From assembly GCF_018327685.1 (NCBI RefSeq), contig NZ_BNEL01000001.1, forward strand, positions 4,836,001 to 4,900,000: DNA of 64,000 nucleotides, given 5' to 3'. Made by a program: the position numbers and the translations under genes. This DNA comes from Streptomyces sp. TS71-3 (GTDB lineage Bacteria > Actinomycetota > Actinomycetes > Streptomycetales > Streptomycetaceae). Positions 34,975-43,943 of this stretch are shown here, one piece after another. Numbering within the stretch: the stretch's first letter is position 1; each line of letters starts with the position of its first letter. A model generated the notes under the pieces. That model was given only the letters and a program-made list of their open reading frames with translations, ran no database searches and was not told the origin of the DNA.

Positions 34975-35730
34975 ATGGACACGCACAGCACGGGCCGCCC
35001 GCAGCACCGGCCCGACGACGCCCCCGCCGGTGCCGTCCCCCCGGTCCGGGTTCTCGTGGTGGAGGACGAGCCCGACCTGGCGGAGGTGCTGTCCGGAGCC
35101 CTCCGCTACGAGGGCTTCCAGGCCCGCACCGCGGGCGACGCCACGACGGCACTGTCCCTCGCACGGGAGTTCCGCCCGGACGCGGTGGTGCTCGACTGGA
35201 TGCTGCCGGACGCCGACGGTCTTGAGGTGTTGCGTGGGCTGCGTGCCGAGCTGGCGGAGGTCTGTGTGCTCTTTCTCACGGCACGCGACGCCGTCGAGGA
35301 CCGCATCGCCGGAATCACCGCGGGGGCCGACGACTACGTGACCAAGCCGTTCAGCCTCCAGGAGGTGCTGGCGCGGCTGCGCGGCCTGCTGCGCAGGGCG
35401 GGGATGGCACGACCGTCCGAGGACGGGACGCGGATCGTGGTCGGTGATCTCGTGATGCACGAGGATGCCCGGGAGGTCACCCGGGGCGGCGAGGCGGTGG
35501 AGCTCTCCAGGACCGAGTTCGAACTTCTCAGGTTCCTGATGCGCAATCCCCGTCGGGTGCTGTCCAAAGCGCAGATCCTGGACGCGGTGTGGTCCTACGA
35601 CTTCGGTGGCCGCGCTCATGTCGTCGAGCTGTACGTCAGCTATCTGCGGAAGAAGATAGACGCGGGGCGCGTCCCGATGATCCACACCATGCGCGGTGTG
35701 GGGTACGTGCTCAAGCCGGAGCCCCGGTGA
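34975..35730 (+). CDS. OmpR/PhoB-family response regulator
   Basis: A 251-residue DNA-binding response regulator. The receiver domain spans residues ~24-140 (VRVLVVEDEPDLAEVL; phospho-acceptor Asp in VVLDWMLPDADG; LFLTARD; DDYVTKPFSLQE); the C-terminal winged helix is at about 155-248 (ELSRTEFELLRFLMRNPRRVLSK; HVVELYVSYLRKKID; HTMRGVGYVL). Transcribed with the histidine kinase, whose GTG overlaps its stop. Tandem CTCAGAGG boxes upstream suggest autoregulation and control of the divergent electron-transfer genes. Confidence 0.95.
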   Translation: MDTHSTGRPQHRPDDAPAGAVPPVRVLVVEDEPDLAEVLSGALRYEGFQARTAGDATTALSLAREFRPDAVVLDWMLPDADGLEVLRGLRAELAEVCVLFLTARDAVEDRIAGITAGADDYVTKPFSLQEVLARLRGLLRRAGMARPSEDGTRIVVGDLVMHEDAREVTRGGEAVELSRTEFELLRFLMRNPRRVLSKAQILDAVWSYDFGGRAHVVELYVSYLRKKIDAGRVPMIHTMRGVGYVLKPEPR

Positions 35731-37196
35731 GGGCCGTGATACCGCGGCACCGGCTGCCTCGCACCCTGCGCGCGAGGCTCACCACGGGGCTCGTGGTGCT
35801 GCTCGCTGTGGCGAGCCTGGCGGTGGGGCTGACGACGGTCCTCGCCTTGCGGAGCTTTCTTGAGCACCGCATGGACCAGCAGCTGACGGCCACCGAAGGG
35901 CGTTTCGCCTCCAGCCTCGAACGCGGTGAGAGCCCGGACGCCGACAACGCACCCGATACCCGGGGCCAGGCCGACCACACGTTCGGCGCCCGGCTGCTGC
36001 CCGGCCGGCCCACCCGGGCCGCGGTGGTCGACGACCAGTACGACCGGTCCGTGCCGCTGACCAGGGGCGATCGGCAGTTGCTGGCGGATGTGCCGTTGAC
36101 CGGGCGCGGCAGCAGCATCACACTCTCCGCGCTCGGCGACTACCGGGTCGTCGCTGTGCGGGGTGACGACGGTGACGTCCTGATCACGGGGCTTCCGCTG
36201 CGGCCGGTGGCCGAGACCGTGCACCGTCTTGAGATGGTGGAGGCCGTGGTGTTCGGCTCGGCACTTGCCGTCAGCGGCGTGGCCGGCGCCCTGTGGGTGC
36301 GGCTGTCGCTGCGCCCCCTGCGCAGGGTGAGCGCGACCGCCGCGAGCGTGGCCGAGCTGCCGCTCGCCAGCGGTGAGGTGGCCATGCCGGCGCCCGTACC
36401 GGACACCGATCCGCGCACCGAGGTGGGCCAGGTCGGCGCCGCGCTCAACCGCATGCTCGGCCATGTCGGCGACGCGCTGGCCCGCAGGCACGCCAGTGAG
36501 GAGCGGCTGCGGCACTTCGCCGCGGACGCAAGCCACGAGCTCCGTACCCCGGTGGCCACCGTCCGCGGCCACGCCGAGCTGGCGCTGCGCCACCCCGGCC
36601 CCGTCCCCGCGGGGGTGGCGCGCGCGTTGGAGCGGATCCAGGCCGAGTCCGAGCGGATGAGCACGCTCGTCGACGACCTGTTGCTGCTGGCCCGGCTGGA
36701 CGCGGGCCGGCCCCTGGAACACCGGAGCGTGGACCTCACCCGGCTGGTACTGGACGCCGGTGACGACGCCCGGGCGGCGGCCCCCGGCCACCACTGGGTG
36801 CTGGACCTGCCTGAGGAACCGGTCACCGTCACGGGGGACACCAACCGGCTGCACCAGGTGATCGGCAACCTGCTCGCCAACGCCCGCGTCCACACCCCGC
36901 CCGGCACTGAGGTCGTCGTCCGGCTGACTACCGGGCCCGGCGGGGGCGCGGAGCTGACGGTGTCGGACGACGGCCCGGGCGTGCCGGTGGAGTTCCTGGA
37001 CGAGGTGTTCGAGCGTTTCGCCCGGGCCGACCACAGCCGCTCCCGTGCGGCCGGCGGAGGCAGCGGCCTCGGGCTGGCCATCGTGCGGGCGGTGGTCGCG
37101 GTGCACGGCGGTGGCGTCGCGCTCAAGAGCGGGCCGGGGGCCACCGAATTCCGGATCAGCCTGCCGGGCCCGAACAGGACACCGCCGGTGGGGTGA
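35727..37196 (+). CDS. Sensor histidine kinase
   Basis: A 489-residue membrane kinase, partner of the overlapping response regulator. Transmembrane helices are near residues 15-40 and 175-195 and bracket an extracytoplasmic sensor of ~130 residues; then a HAMP segment, a HisKA domain with the phospho-acceptor His in FAADASHELRTPVATVRGH, and a HATPase_c domain (NLLANARVHTPPG; VSDDGPGVP; GGGSGLGLAIVRAVV). GTG 35727 overlaps the regulator stop. The signal is unknown; linkage to flavin electron transfer suggests redox, metal or envelope stress. Confidence 0.94.
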   Translation: MRAVIPRHRLPRTLRARLTTGLVVLLAVASLAVGLTTVLALRSFLEHRMDQQLTATEGRFASSLERGESPDADNAPDTRGQADHTFGARLLPGRPTRAAVVDDQYDRSVPLTRGDRQLLADVPLTGRGSSITLSALGDYRVVAVRGDDGDVLITGLPLRPVAETVHRLEMVEAVVFGSALAVSGVAGALWVRLSLRPLRRVSATAASVAELPLASGEVAMPAPVPDTDPRTEVGQVGAALNRMLGHVGDALARRHASEERLRHFAADASHELRTPVATVRGHAELALRHPGPVPAGVARALERIQAESERMSTLVDDLLLLARLDAGRPLEHRSVDLTRLVLDAGDDARAAAPGHHWVLDLPEEPVTVTGDTNRLHQVIGNLLANARVHTPPGTEVVVRLTTGPGGGAELTVSDDGPGVPVEFLDEVFERFARADHSRSRAAGGGSGLGLAIVRAVVAVHGGGVALKSGPGATEFRISLPGPNRTPPVG

Positions 37197-37222
37197 GCCG
37201 TGTCCGGGGCACCGGTGTGTGG

Positions 37223-37741
37223 TCAGTCGTCGCCTCCGTGGCGCAGCGCGGTCTTGGAGAAGCTGCCGTGCCAGGCGGCCTTCGCCCCCGAGTCGCCGAT
37301 GCGGTAGACCTCAACCACCGACCCGGTCGCGATCACGATCGAGAGGACCACCGCGACCACCCGCACCGGCACCGAGGCCGCCCAGGCCGCAGCACCGGAG
37401 GACTGCTCCCCACCGTCGGACCGGCGGCCCGCCGTCCACCAGACGGCGACTGCGAGCAGGAACAGGCCACCTGCCCAGGGCAGCAGTCCGTCACCGAGCT
37501 GGGTGTGCCTGCGTATCAGGGGGTTGCTGGCGACATGAGCCTCCAGCCACTCCCCGGCGTGCGTCGTGACGGGCACGCTCAACAACGTTACGAGAGCCAG
37601 CACGGGAAGCACCACACCGAGCCGTCGGGCCCCCTGGGGCCAGAGGGCGCACACCACGAGCGCGAGCGCACTCAGTGGCACCAGCACGATCACGACGTGC
37701 ACGAACAGGACATGGGCAGGCAGGCCGTTGAATACGGTCAT
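37223..37741 (-). CDS. DUF2231-type four-helix membrane protein
   Basis: A 172-residue inner-membrane protein with about four hydrophobic helices, matching the DUF2231 layout: N-terminal FNGLPAHVLFVHVVIVLVPL with conserved His residues, then HAGEWLEAHV and RRHTQLGDGLLPW. The His pattern suggests heme or metal binding, but function is not established for the family. ATG 37741 has GGAGA upstream. A tandem repeat like those before the response regulator lies ~100 bp upstream (37838-37856), so it probably belongs to the same regulon. Convergent with the kinase gene. Confidence 0.82.
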   Translation of the reverse strand: MTVFNGLPAHVLFVHVVIVLVPLSALALVVCALWPQGARRLGVVLPVLALVTLLSVPVTTHAGEWLEAHVASNPLIRRHTQLGDGLLPWAGGLFLLAVAVWWTAGRRSDGGEQSSGAAAWAASVPVRVVAVVLSIVIATGSVVEVYRIGDSGAKAAWHGSFSKTALRHGGDD

Positions 37742-37837
37742 GGGAAAGTGTCTCCAGGGGATGTGCGCTGTGCGGTGCGCATGGGGGGTCGGCGGCCTGA
37801 TGGCCGCCGTGGCAGCGCGGTCAGCCTGGCACGGCAA

Positions 37838-37856
37838 CCTCTCAGAACCCTCTGAA
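37838..37856 (-). promoter_or_regulatory. Tandem repeat matching the response-regulator boxes
   Basis: CCTCTCAG (37838-37845) and CCTCTGAA (37849-37856) have the same 11-bp phase and near-identical sequence as the boxes at 34872-34928, here upstream of the DUF2231 gene. Confidence 0.6.
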
Positions 37857-37911
37857 GGGTGTGACGGGGAGCCGGTCGGACCATCGGGTGTGCGCGGGGT
37901 GGTCAAGGGGG

Positions 37912-37950
37912 CCCCGGTTCCCGCCCGGCGGGGGGGGGCGGGAACCGGGG
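37912..37950. terminator. Strong hairpin downstream of the DoxX relic
   Basis: CCCCGGTTCCCGCC (37912-37925) pairs perfectly with GGCGGGAACCGGGG (37937-37950), a 14-bp GC-rich stem. Confidence 0.7.
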
Positions 37951-37970
37951 GATCCGCTGGCTGGTCCAGG

Positions 37971-38109
37971 TCAGTCCCGGGCGGTGGCCAGCTCGCGACG
38001 TTCTGAGGTCCGCCGGGCCGATCGCCGGGGCAGGATCCCGTCGAGTGCGACGGCTCCGGGTCCGACGACGGCGAGAAGGACCCAGCAGAACGTGACGGCC
38101 GGCTCGCCG
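37971..38109 (-). pseudogene. DoxX-family membrane protein, C-terminal relic
   Basis: The minus-strand frame ending at TGA 37971-37973 reads TFCWVLLAVVGPGAVALDG then ILPRRSARRTSERRELA. This resembles the last helix and cytoplasmic tail of DoxX-like proteins (LL..VGPG..SLD). There is no start; homology ends abruptly at about 38109, where ABC-ATPase sequence on the other strand begins, so a rearrangement removed the rest. Confidence 0.5.
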
Positions 38110-38110
38110 G

Positions 38111-38535
38111 GCCACCTTCGACGAGTTCCGCGACGTGCTGGCCAAGATCGCGGACACCGCCCACCACCTGCGGGGCCGCCCGCACGAAGAGGCGCTCGCC
38201 GAGGCCGCCGCCCTGGCCCGGAGCCTCGGCCTGGACCCCGGCGACCTCAGCAGGCGCCCGGGCGCACTCTCCGGAGGTCAACTGCAACGCGCCTCGCTGG
38301 CCCGCGCGCTGGCGGCCCGGCCGGCCCTGCTCGTCTGTGACGAGGTGACCTTAGCCCTCGACGCCGTGACCGCCCGCCGGTCCTCACCCATGTGGGACGG
38401 GAGGGCGACCGTACGGGACGGTACTGCTGCTGATCACACATGCCGAGGACGTGGTCCTTCGTACGGCGCCGGCTGGTGCTGCGTCACGGGTTGCTGCACG
38501 GTGACGAACCCGTCCCCTCGGGCGGCGCCGCGCGG
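38111..38535 (+). pseudogene. ABC-transporter ATPase, C-terminal relic with frameshifts
   Basis: The plus-strand frame reads ARSLGLDPGDLSRRPGALSGGQLQRASLARALAARP and ALLVCDEVT, an ABC signature followed by Walker B. After LALDAVT the reading shifts frame: LLLITHAEDVVLRT (H-loop) and RLVLRHGLLHGDE occur in different frames. Walker A is absent, cut at ~38111. The peptide/nickel-type ATPase family is closest. It is a dead fragment. Confidence 0.65.
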
Positions 38536-38658
38536 ATGCGGCCTGAAGATCAGGCCACGTAAGCGGCCGGCGCCCCGGCCGGCGGGCACCGCCCCCGCGT
38601 CCGCACCGGAGGCGGTGCGCGCCGCCGGGCTGCGGAACGGGGGGCCGTCCGGTCCTTC

Positions 38659-38946
38659 TCACCGGCTCGTGGCGCGGTCGGCGGCGGCGAGGCGGGCGAG
38701 GTAGGCGTTGTAGGCGGCCAGTTCGGCGTCGTCGTCGCGGCGGCCCCGCCTGTCGTGGCGGGTGGCGGTGCGCCGGTCGGCACGGGCCCACTGGACCACC
38801 AGCGCCAGCAGGACCAGGAGGGTGGGGACCTCGCTGAACGCCCAGGCGATGCCGCCGGCGGCGTTCTGGTCGCCGAGGACGGATACGTGCCAGCCCGCGG
38901 GCGGGTGCCTGAAGAAGCCGACGAGAGGCGAGCCGGCCATCATCAC
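38659..38946 (-). pseudogene. CtaG-like cytochrome-oxidase assembly protein, C-terminal fragment
   Basis: Ninety-five residues: SPLVGFFRHPPAGWHVSVLGDQ, GGIAWAFSEVPTLLVLLALVVQWARADRR, then a charged tail. This matches the last two helices and tail of actinobacterial CtaG-type copper/oxidase assembly membrane proteins, which are normally ~300 residues. The N-terminal part is missing; at 38943-38946 the frame runs into the start of a truncated lipoprotein gene, indicating a deletion junction. Confidence 0.65.
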
Positions 38947-39029
38947 GTGCCCGAGCAGCCGCTGAGCGCGGCGGCTCCCGCGAGGGCCAGGGCGGCGACG
39001 GTCGCGGTCGTTGCGGTACGGCGGCTCAT
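38943..39029 (-). pseudogene. Truncated lipoprotein leader (28 residues)
   Basis: ATG 39029 opens MSRRTATTATVAALALAGAA followed by a lipobox-like LSGCSGT and an immediate TGA. This is a complete lipoprotein signal peptide with no mature domain. In related genomes a PCuAC-type copper chaperone lipoprotein usually follows SCO1, so this is probably its leader, cut at the same junction that truncates the CtaG fragment. Overlaps the SCO1 stop by four bases (ATGA). Confidence 0.6.
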
Positions 39030-39643
39030 GACGAGGCTCCTCGGAGGATGCGGGGGAGATCGGCGGTGTACGTCCGCATGGACGTGCCGGAGGGGAACAT
39101 GGCGTGCGCCTTGTCGTCTCCGGGGGAGAAGGCGAGGACCTCGGCGCCGTGGCTGACGGTGACGGTGCCGTCGGCGTGCCGCTCGGGAGGGGGCACGCCG
39201 ATGCCGACGCTCCTGGCGGCCTTCTGCACGGCGGTGAAGTCGCCGGTGAGTCCGATGAAGCGGGGGTCGAAGGAGGCCAGCCACTTCTTCAGCGCGGCCG
39301 GGGTGTCGCGGTCCGGGTCGGTGCTGACGAAGACGACCTGGGGCCGGGCGGTGCCGTGCCGGAGCCGCTGGAGCGCGCCCGCGAGGTCGGCCATCGTGGT
39401 GGGACAGACGTCGGGGCAGTGGGTGTAGCCGAAGTAGAGCAGCAGGGGCCGCCCGGCTGTCCGCCGGACCAGGTCGTAGGGCTTGCCGTCCTGGTCGGTA
39501 AGGACCAGCCGGGGCTTGGCGAACGGGGTGTCGAACGCGACCGGGCCGGCCGGCGCCGACGCGGACGGCGAGGTCACGACAGCCGGGCGGCCGTCGCCGG
39601 GCGAATCGCCTCCGCAGCCCGTCAGCAGCAGCCGACGGCCGGG
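39026..39643 (-). pseudogene. SCO1/SenC copper-delivery lipoprotein lacking its own start
   Basis: The thioredoxin-like SCO1 domain is intact: LLLYFGYTHCPDVCPTTM (copper-binding CxxxC), FVSTDPDRDTP and TVSHGAEVLAFSP, where the His would be the third ligand. The lipobox LLLTGCGG is present, but the N-terminal n-region and start codon are gone: upstream codons in frame belong to a shifted frame of a cation-efflux relic. It could be made only from a distant in-frame start as a fusion. Normally ~210 residues; here ~205 remain. SCO1 delivers copper to cytochrome oxidase CuA. Confidence 0.7.
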
Positions 39644-40335
39644 GAGTGGGCCCGGGCCACGGTTAGGTGTGGGTCGACGACGATGCCCGCTTCGGCGCGC
39701 AGCGCATGGCCGATCCAGCGCATGCGGACCTGCCCCCCCCCGCACCCCGTCCGCCGCCTTCAGCGCGGCCTCGGCCGATCGGACGAGATGCGGGGCCACC
39801 GCGTCCATACCCGGCGGAGGACCTCGCGGGCGGGGTCGTGCAGCATCGAGAGGATCATCGCTGTGATGAGCAGGCCGATGACCGGATCGGCCGGACGCCA
39901 GCCGAGTTCGGTCCACGCCGTCGTCGAGGAGGACGGCCAGCGAGGTGAGACCATCGGTGCGTGCGTGCAGCCGCCGGCGACCAGTGCGGCCGAGCCGATC
40001 GCGCGACCGATGCGGATGCTGCGGGCCACCCATTCATTGGCGGCGAAGACGACCACGGCGGTGCACGCGACCGTCGACGGATGGCCGATACCGCGCGGAC
40101 TGAGCAGGCGCTCGACGCTCGTAGACAGGAGCGCGGACGAGGCCGCGATGGTGAGCCGATCATGACTCCGGCGAGGTCCTCGGCTCGGCCGTACCGGTGG
40201 CGTAACGTCGGTTCGCCGCCGTCCGGCCGAGGAGGAACACCACCTCAGCAGAACCGCGGTCAGGGCGTCGGCGGCGTCGTGGATGCTGTCGTCGAGCAGG
40301 GCGACCGGCCACCGGGGTCGCCCGCCTGGGACAGC
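39625..40335 (-). pseudogene. Cation diffusion facilitator (CDF) transporter relic, multiple frameshifts
   Basis: CDF segments occur in order but in shifting frames on the minus strand: LLDDSIHDAADALTAVLL (near 40270-40320), AANRRYATG, ALLSTSVERLLSPRGIG, NEWVARSIRIGRAIGSAALVAGG (near 39960-40050), RTDGLTSLAVL, GWRPADPVIGLLITAMIL (near 39850-39900), then MRWIGHALRAEAGIVVDPHL ending at a TGA near 39628. At least four frame changes make it nonfunctional. The 3' end is joined to the 5'-less SCO1 gene. Confidence 0.7.
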
Positions 40336-40466
40336 GGGTCATCAGGCCGGAGCCTGTTGCCCGTTTCGGGCCATTGCCGCCGGGGCGCCCAGAGTGTCTG
40401 CGCCCAGCCGTTCGGTCGGTGCGGTAGTCGTCGGTAGTCAGGCCCGTTCGCTACCGGAGGCAGCCG

Positions 40467-42398
40467 ATGACACCGCGCCCGTCCCGTCTCAAGGCTCGCA
40501 AGACGTGGCTGGGCACCGGTGTGGTGCTGGTGCTGCTCGGGCTGAACGCACCCGCGGTGATCGGCTTCGCGGAGGAGGAGTACCACCAGTACGCGATCAA
40601 CCGGCCCGCGTACAAGGCGGCGCGCGGCCACTGGGCGCTGGCGTCGATGCCGAAGACGTACCAGCTCAACTCGATCCACGCGGTGCTGCTGCACACCGGG
40701 AAGGTGCTGCTGGTGGCGGGGTCCGGCAACGACATCAAGCACTTCAAGGGCGGTAGCTTCCGCAGCACCCTGTGGGATCCGGTGAAGAACAGCTTCCGGA
40801 AGATCGACACGCCGGACGACATGTTCTGCGCGGGGCACGTCCAGCTCTCGGACGGCAAGATCCTGTTCGCCGGCGGCACGGGGCGGTACGAGACATTGAA
40901 GGGTGACGTGAAGCGGGCCGGGGGCGCGATGCTGGTCAAGAACGAGGATCCGGACAGAGCACGGGTGCTGCCGAAGGGCACTGTCTTCCGGTCGCCCTCT
41001 GGGGTGGCGTACCGCACGCAGACCGCTATCCGGGTGCCGCCCGCGACCAAGGCCGTCAGCGGGCGAGCCGGTGCGGTGACCGTCAGCGCCAGCGAGTCCC
41101 GCGTCTATGTGGAGGCCACCGAGGACGGCCCCCGGGGCATCACCAACACCACCGAGCAGTACTCGATCGGCGGCCTGAAAGCCGAGGACGCCCGCAACGT
41201 CTACGGCATCGCGAACAAGATCGGCCTCGACAAGAAGGACTTCCAGGGCATCAGGGATGCCTACGAGTTCGACCCGGTCACCGAGAAGTACGAGCGGGTC
41301 GCCCCGATGCGCGAGGCCCGCTGGTACCCGACGCTGACCACGCTCAGCGACGGCCGCGTCCTGGCCGTCTCCGGCCTGGACGACATCGGCCAGGTGGTGC
41401 CCGGCAAGAACGAGATCTACGACCCGTGGACCAAGACCTGGTCGGCCGCGCCGACCAGGTTCTTCCCCACGTACCCGTCCTTCTTCCTGACGGGCCGTGA
41501 CACGATCTTCTACACGGGCTCCAACGCCGGATACGGGCCCGCGGACGTGGGCCGCAGGCCCGGCCTGTGGAACCTGGCCGACAACGCGTTCACACCGGTG
41601 AAGGGCCTCAGCCACCCGGACATCATGGAGACGTCGTCCTCCGTGCTGCTGCCGCCCGCCCAGGACCGGCGGGTGATGGTGCTCGGCGGCGGCGGCGTCG
41701 GCGAGTCGTCGAAGGCGACGGCGCGCACGGCGATCATCGACCTCAGGTCGAGCACCCCCGCCTTCCGGGACGGGCCCTCGCTGCCGGTGAAGACCCGCTA
41801 CCTGAACAGCGTGATCATGCCGGACGACACGCTCTTCACCACGGGCGGCAGCCGGGACTACCGGGGGCGGGGCGCCAGCAACATCCTCGGGGCGCAGTTC
41901 TACGACCCGGTGCGCAACCGCTTCACCACCGCGGCGGCGCCGACCGTGGGCCGCGACTACCACACGGAGGCGCTGCTACTGCCGGACGGGCGTGTGGCGG
42001 TGTTCGGCTCCGACCCGCTCTACTCGGACAAGGCCAACACCCGGCTCGGCCGGTTCGAGCAGCGCGTGGAGGTCTACTCACCGCCGTACCTGTACCACGG
42101 CCACCGGCCCCGGCTGGCTCTCGACGGCACGGCGAAGGTGCGGCGCGGCGGTCGGCTCGTCCTGCGCAGTCCGGACGCAGGGGACGTGGCCACGGTGCGG
42201 CTGATGCGGCCCGGGTCCGCCACCCATGTCACCGACTTCGACCAGCGGTCCATCGCGCTGCGTGTGCAGCACGGCGATGGTCGGCTGACCGTGACGGTTC
42301 CCGAGGACCGCTCCCTGGTGCCGTCCGGCTGGTACATGGTCTTCGCCACGGACAAGCAGGGCACCCCGTCCAAGGCCGTCTGGGTGCACGTCGCCTAA
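40467..42398 (+). CDS. GlxA-like mononuclear copper-radical oxidase (galactose-oxidase family)
   Basis: A 643-residue kelch-propeller oxidase with an N-terminal membrane anchor (residues ~15-34). Candidate active-site residues align with GlxA and galactose oxidase: C121 (DDMFCAGH) and Y287 (REARWYPTL) for the thioether-linked Tyr-Cys, W286, the Y498-H499 pair (GRDYHTE) and H587 (ATHVTDFDQ). The C-terminal DUF1929 domain is present. In Streptomyces GlxA works with the synthase CslA on a cell-surface glycan at hyphal tips; here no cslA precedes it, so this may be an extra paralogue. ATG 40467 has GGAGG upstream. It stands alone after the decayed CDF gene. Confidence 0.9.
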   Translation: MTPRPSRLKARKTWLGTGVVLVLLGLNAPAVIGFAEEEYHQYAINRPAYKAARGHWALASMPKTYQLNSIHAVLLHTGKVLLVAGSGNDIKHFKGGSFRSTLWDPVKNSFRKIDTPDDMFCAGHVQLSDGKILFAGGTGRYETLKGDVKRAGGAMLVKNEDPDRARVLPKGTVFRSPSGVAYRTQTAIRVPPATKAVSGRAGAVTVSASESRVYVEATEDGPRGITNTTEQYSIGGLKAEDARNVYGIANKIGLDKKDFQGIRDAYEFDPVTEKYERVAPMREARWYPTLTTLSDGRVLAVSGLDDIGQVVPGKNEIYDPWTKTWSAAPTRFFPTYPSFFLTGRDTIFYTGSNAGYGPADVGRRPGLWNLADNAFTPVKGLSHPDIMETSSSVLLPPAQDRRVMVLGGGGVGESSKATARTAIIDLRSSTPAFRDGPSLPVKTRYLNSVIMPDDTLFTTGGSRDYRGRGASNILGAQFYDPVRNRFTTAAAPTVGRDYHTEALLLPDGRVAVFGSDPLYSDKANTRLGRFEQRVEVYSPPYLYHGHRPRLALDGTAKVRRGGRLVLRSPDAGDVATVRLMRPGSATHVTDFDQRSIALRVQHGDGRLTVTVPEDRSLVPSGWYMVFATDKQGTPSKAVWVHVA

Positions 42399-42436
42399 CC
42401 TGTTCCACCCCATTCGGCGGCGCAGGACGATCGTCA

Positions 42437-43732
42437 TCACTTGTCGCCCGCGATACCGCCTCGGCTGTCTGGCTGGTAGCGGTCGGTGCCCTCGTCTTGC
42501 TCCTCCTCCCACAGGCGGCGGTAGATGGCGTCACGGCGCTTGAGCAGGAGTGCGGCCACCCCCACGGCGATGAGCGAGCCGAGCAGAACGGCGGCCTTGA
42601 TGTGTTCTGCCTCGGTCGGGTCGGGGAAGGCGAGCTCGCCGATCAGCAGGGAGACGGTGAAGCCGACTCCGGCCAGTACCGCCAGGGCGAGGACGTCTGC
42701 CCAGGCCAGTTCCGGGTTGAGCCGGGCCCGGGTGAACCGGGCCGCCAGGTAGGTGCCCGCGAAGATTCCCGCTGTCTTGCCGACGACGAGCCCCAGCATG
42801 ACCCCCAGTGGCTCCGGCCGTGTGAAGACCTCTGCCAGCACTGCGGCAGAGATGCTCACTCCCGCGGCGAACAGGGCGAACAGTGGGACGGCCACACCAG
42901 CGGAGACCGGCCGCAACAGGTGCTCGGTCCGCTCTGCGGACGACGCCTCCTCACCAGCGTCACGCGTGGTGCGCAGAATGAGGCCCATCGCCACCCCGGC
43001 TACCGTGGCGTGCACTCCGCCGTTGTATGTCAGAGCCCAGATGGCCACACCCAGTGGCACGTACCACCACCAGCCGCGGATCCGGTGCCGCTGGAGCAGG
43101 TAGAAGACGATCAGTCCGGCCAGCGCCCCGATGAGTGCGAGGGGGTTGAGGTCCGCGGTGAAGAAGATGGCGATCACCAGGATCGCGCCGAGGTCATCGA
43201 CCACGGCAAGGGTCAGCAGGAATGCCCGGAGTGCCGAGGGGAGGTGGGTGGAGAGCACGGCGAGGACGGCGAGCGCGAAGGCGATGTCGGTGGCGATCGG
43301 CACCGCCCATCCCGTCGTGCTGCCACCACCGAGTGCGATCGTGGTCAGGTAGAGCCCGGCGGGTACCGCCATGCCGCAGACGGCGGCGACCACCGGCAGG
43401 ACCGCCGCTGCCGGGGTGCGCAACTCGCCGAGCACCAGCTCACGTTTGAGTTCGATCCCGGCGACCAGGAAGAAGATCGTCAGCAGACCGTCGGCCGTCC
43501 AGTGCTTCACCGACAGATCGAGGCCGAGCTGGGGGACGCCGAAGTGGAAGTCGCTGACGTGCTCATACCCGACGCTCCATGGGGTGTTCGCCCACACCAG
43601 CGCCACCGTCGCGGCCACGAGCAGCGCCAGCCCGCCGACCGTCTCCGTGCGCAGGGCCCGGGCCACCTGCACCCGCTCGGGCCACGGCAGCAGGCCCAGG
43701 AAGACGGAACGCTCGCGCTGAGCAGGGCACAT
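42437..43732 (-). CDS. nhaA: Na+/H+ antiporter NhaA
   Basis: A 431-residue inner-membrane sodium/proton antiporter with about 12 helices. Family landmarks include FFLVAGIELKRELVLGEL, PIATDIAFALAVL and the paired transport aspartates in LLTLAVVDDLGAI, plus VGKTAGIFAG. ATG 43732 is the family-consistent start, preceded by the GGAGG-like GGAGGCTCCCGG. The C-terminal tail is charged. It exchanges cytoplasmic Na+ for external H+, giving salt and alkaline tolerance. Not in an obvious operon. A second antiporter of a different family lies at 52384-53625. Confidence 0.93.
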   Translation of the reverse strand: MCPAQRERSVFLGLLPWPERVQVARALRTETVGGLALLVAATVALVWANTPWSVGYEHVSDFHFGVPQLGLDLSVKHWTADGLLTIFFLVAGIELKRELVLGELRTPAAAVLPVVAAVCGMAVPAGLYLTTIALGGGSTTGWAVPIATDIAFALAVLAVLSTHLPSALRAFLLTLAVVDDLGAILVIAIFFTADLNPLALIGALAGLIVFYLLQRHRIRGWWWYVPLGVAIWALTYNGGVHATVAGVAMGLILRTTRDAGEEASSAERTEHLLRPVSAGVAVPLFALFAAGVSISAAVLAEVFTRPEPLGVMLGLVVGKTAGIFAGTYLAARFTRARLNPELAWADVLALAVLAGVGFTVSLLIGELAFPDPTEAEHIKAAVLLGSLIAVGVAALLLKRRDAIYRRLWEEEQDEGTDRYQPDSRGGIAGDK

Positions 43733-43943
43733 CCGGGAGCCTCCTGGTGTCGGTGGATGGACGTACGGACATCATCGGTGACCGGGCCGCGTTCGCGGGT
43801 CAGGCGCGGAGGAGGCCGAGGTGAGCCCGTCTGGGCAGGGGCTGTTATCCGCGAGGTGGAGCGGGTAACTGGGAGGAGACCGCCCCATCACGCCGCCCGT
43901 GGCTCTGCCGGTGGGCCGGAGGCGGGAGGAGCTCGATCGCGCG

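Noticed and set aside
32764..35685. 973-codon minus-strand frame spanning ferric reductase and response regulator
   Set aside because: It crosses several genes in a different frame and opposite orientation, with Arg/Pro/Gly-rich composition typical of shadow frames.
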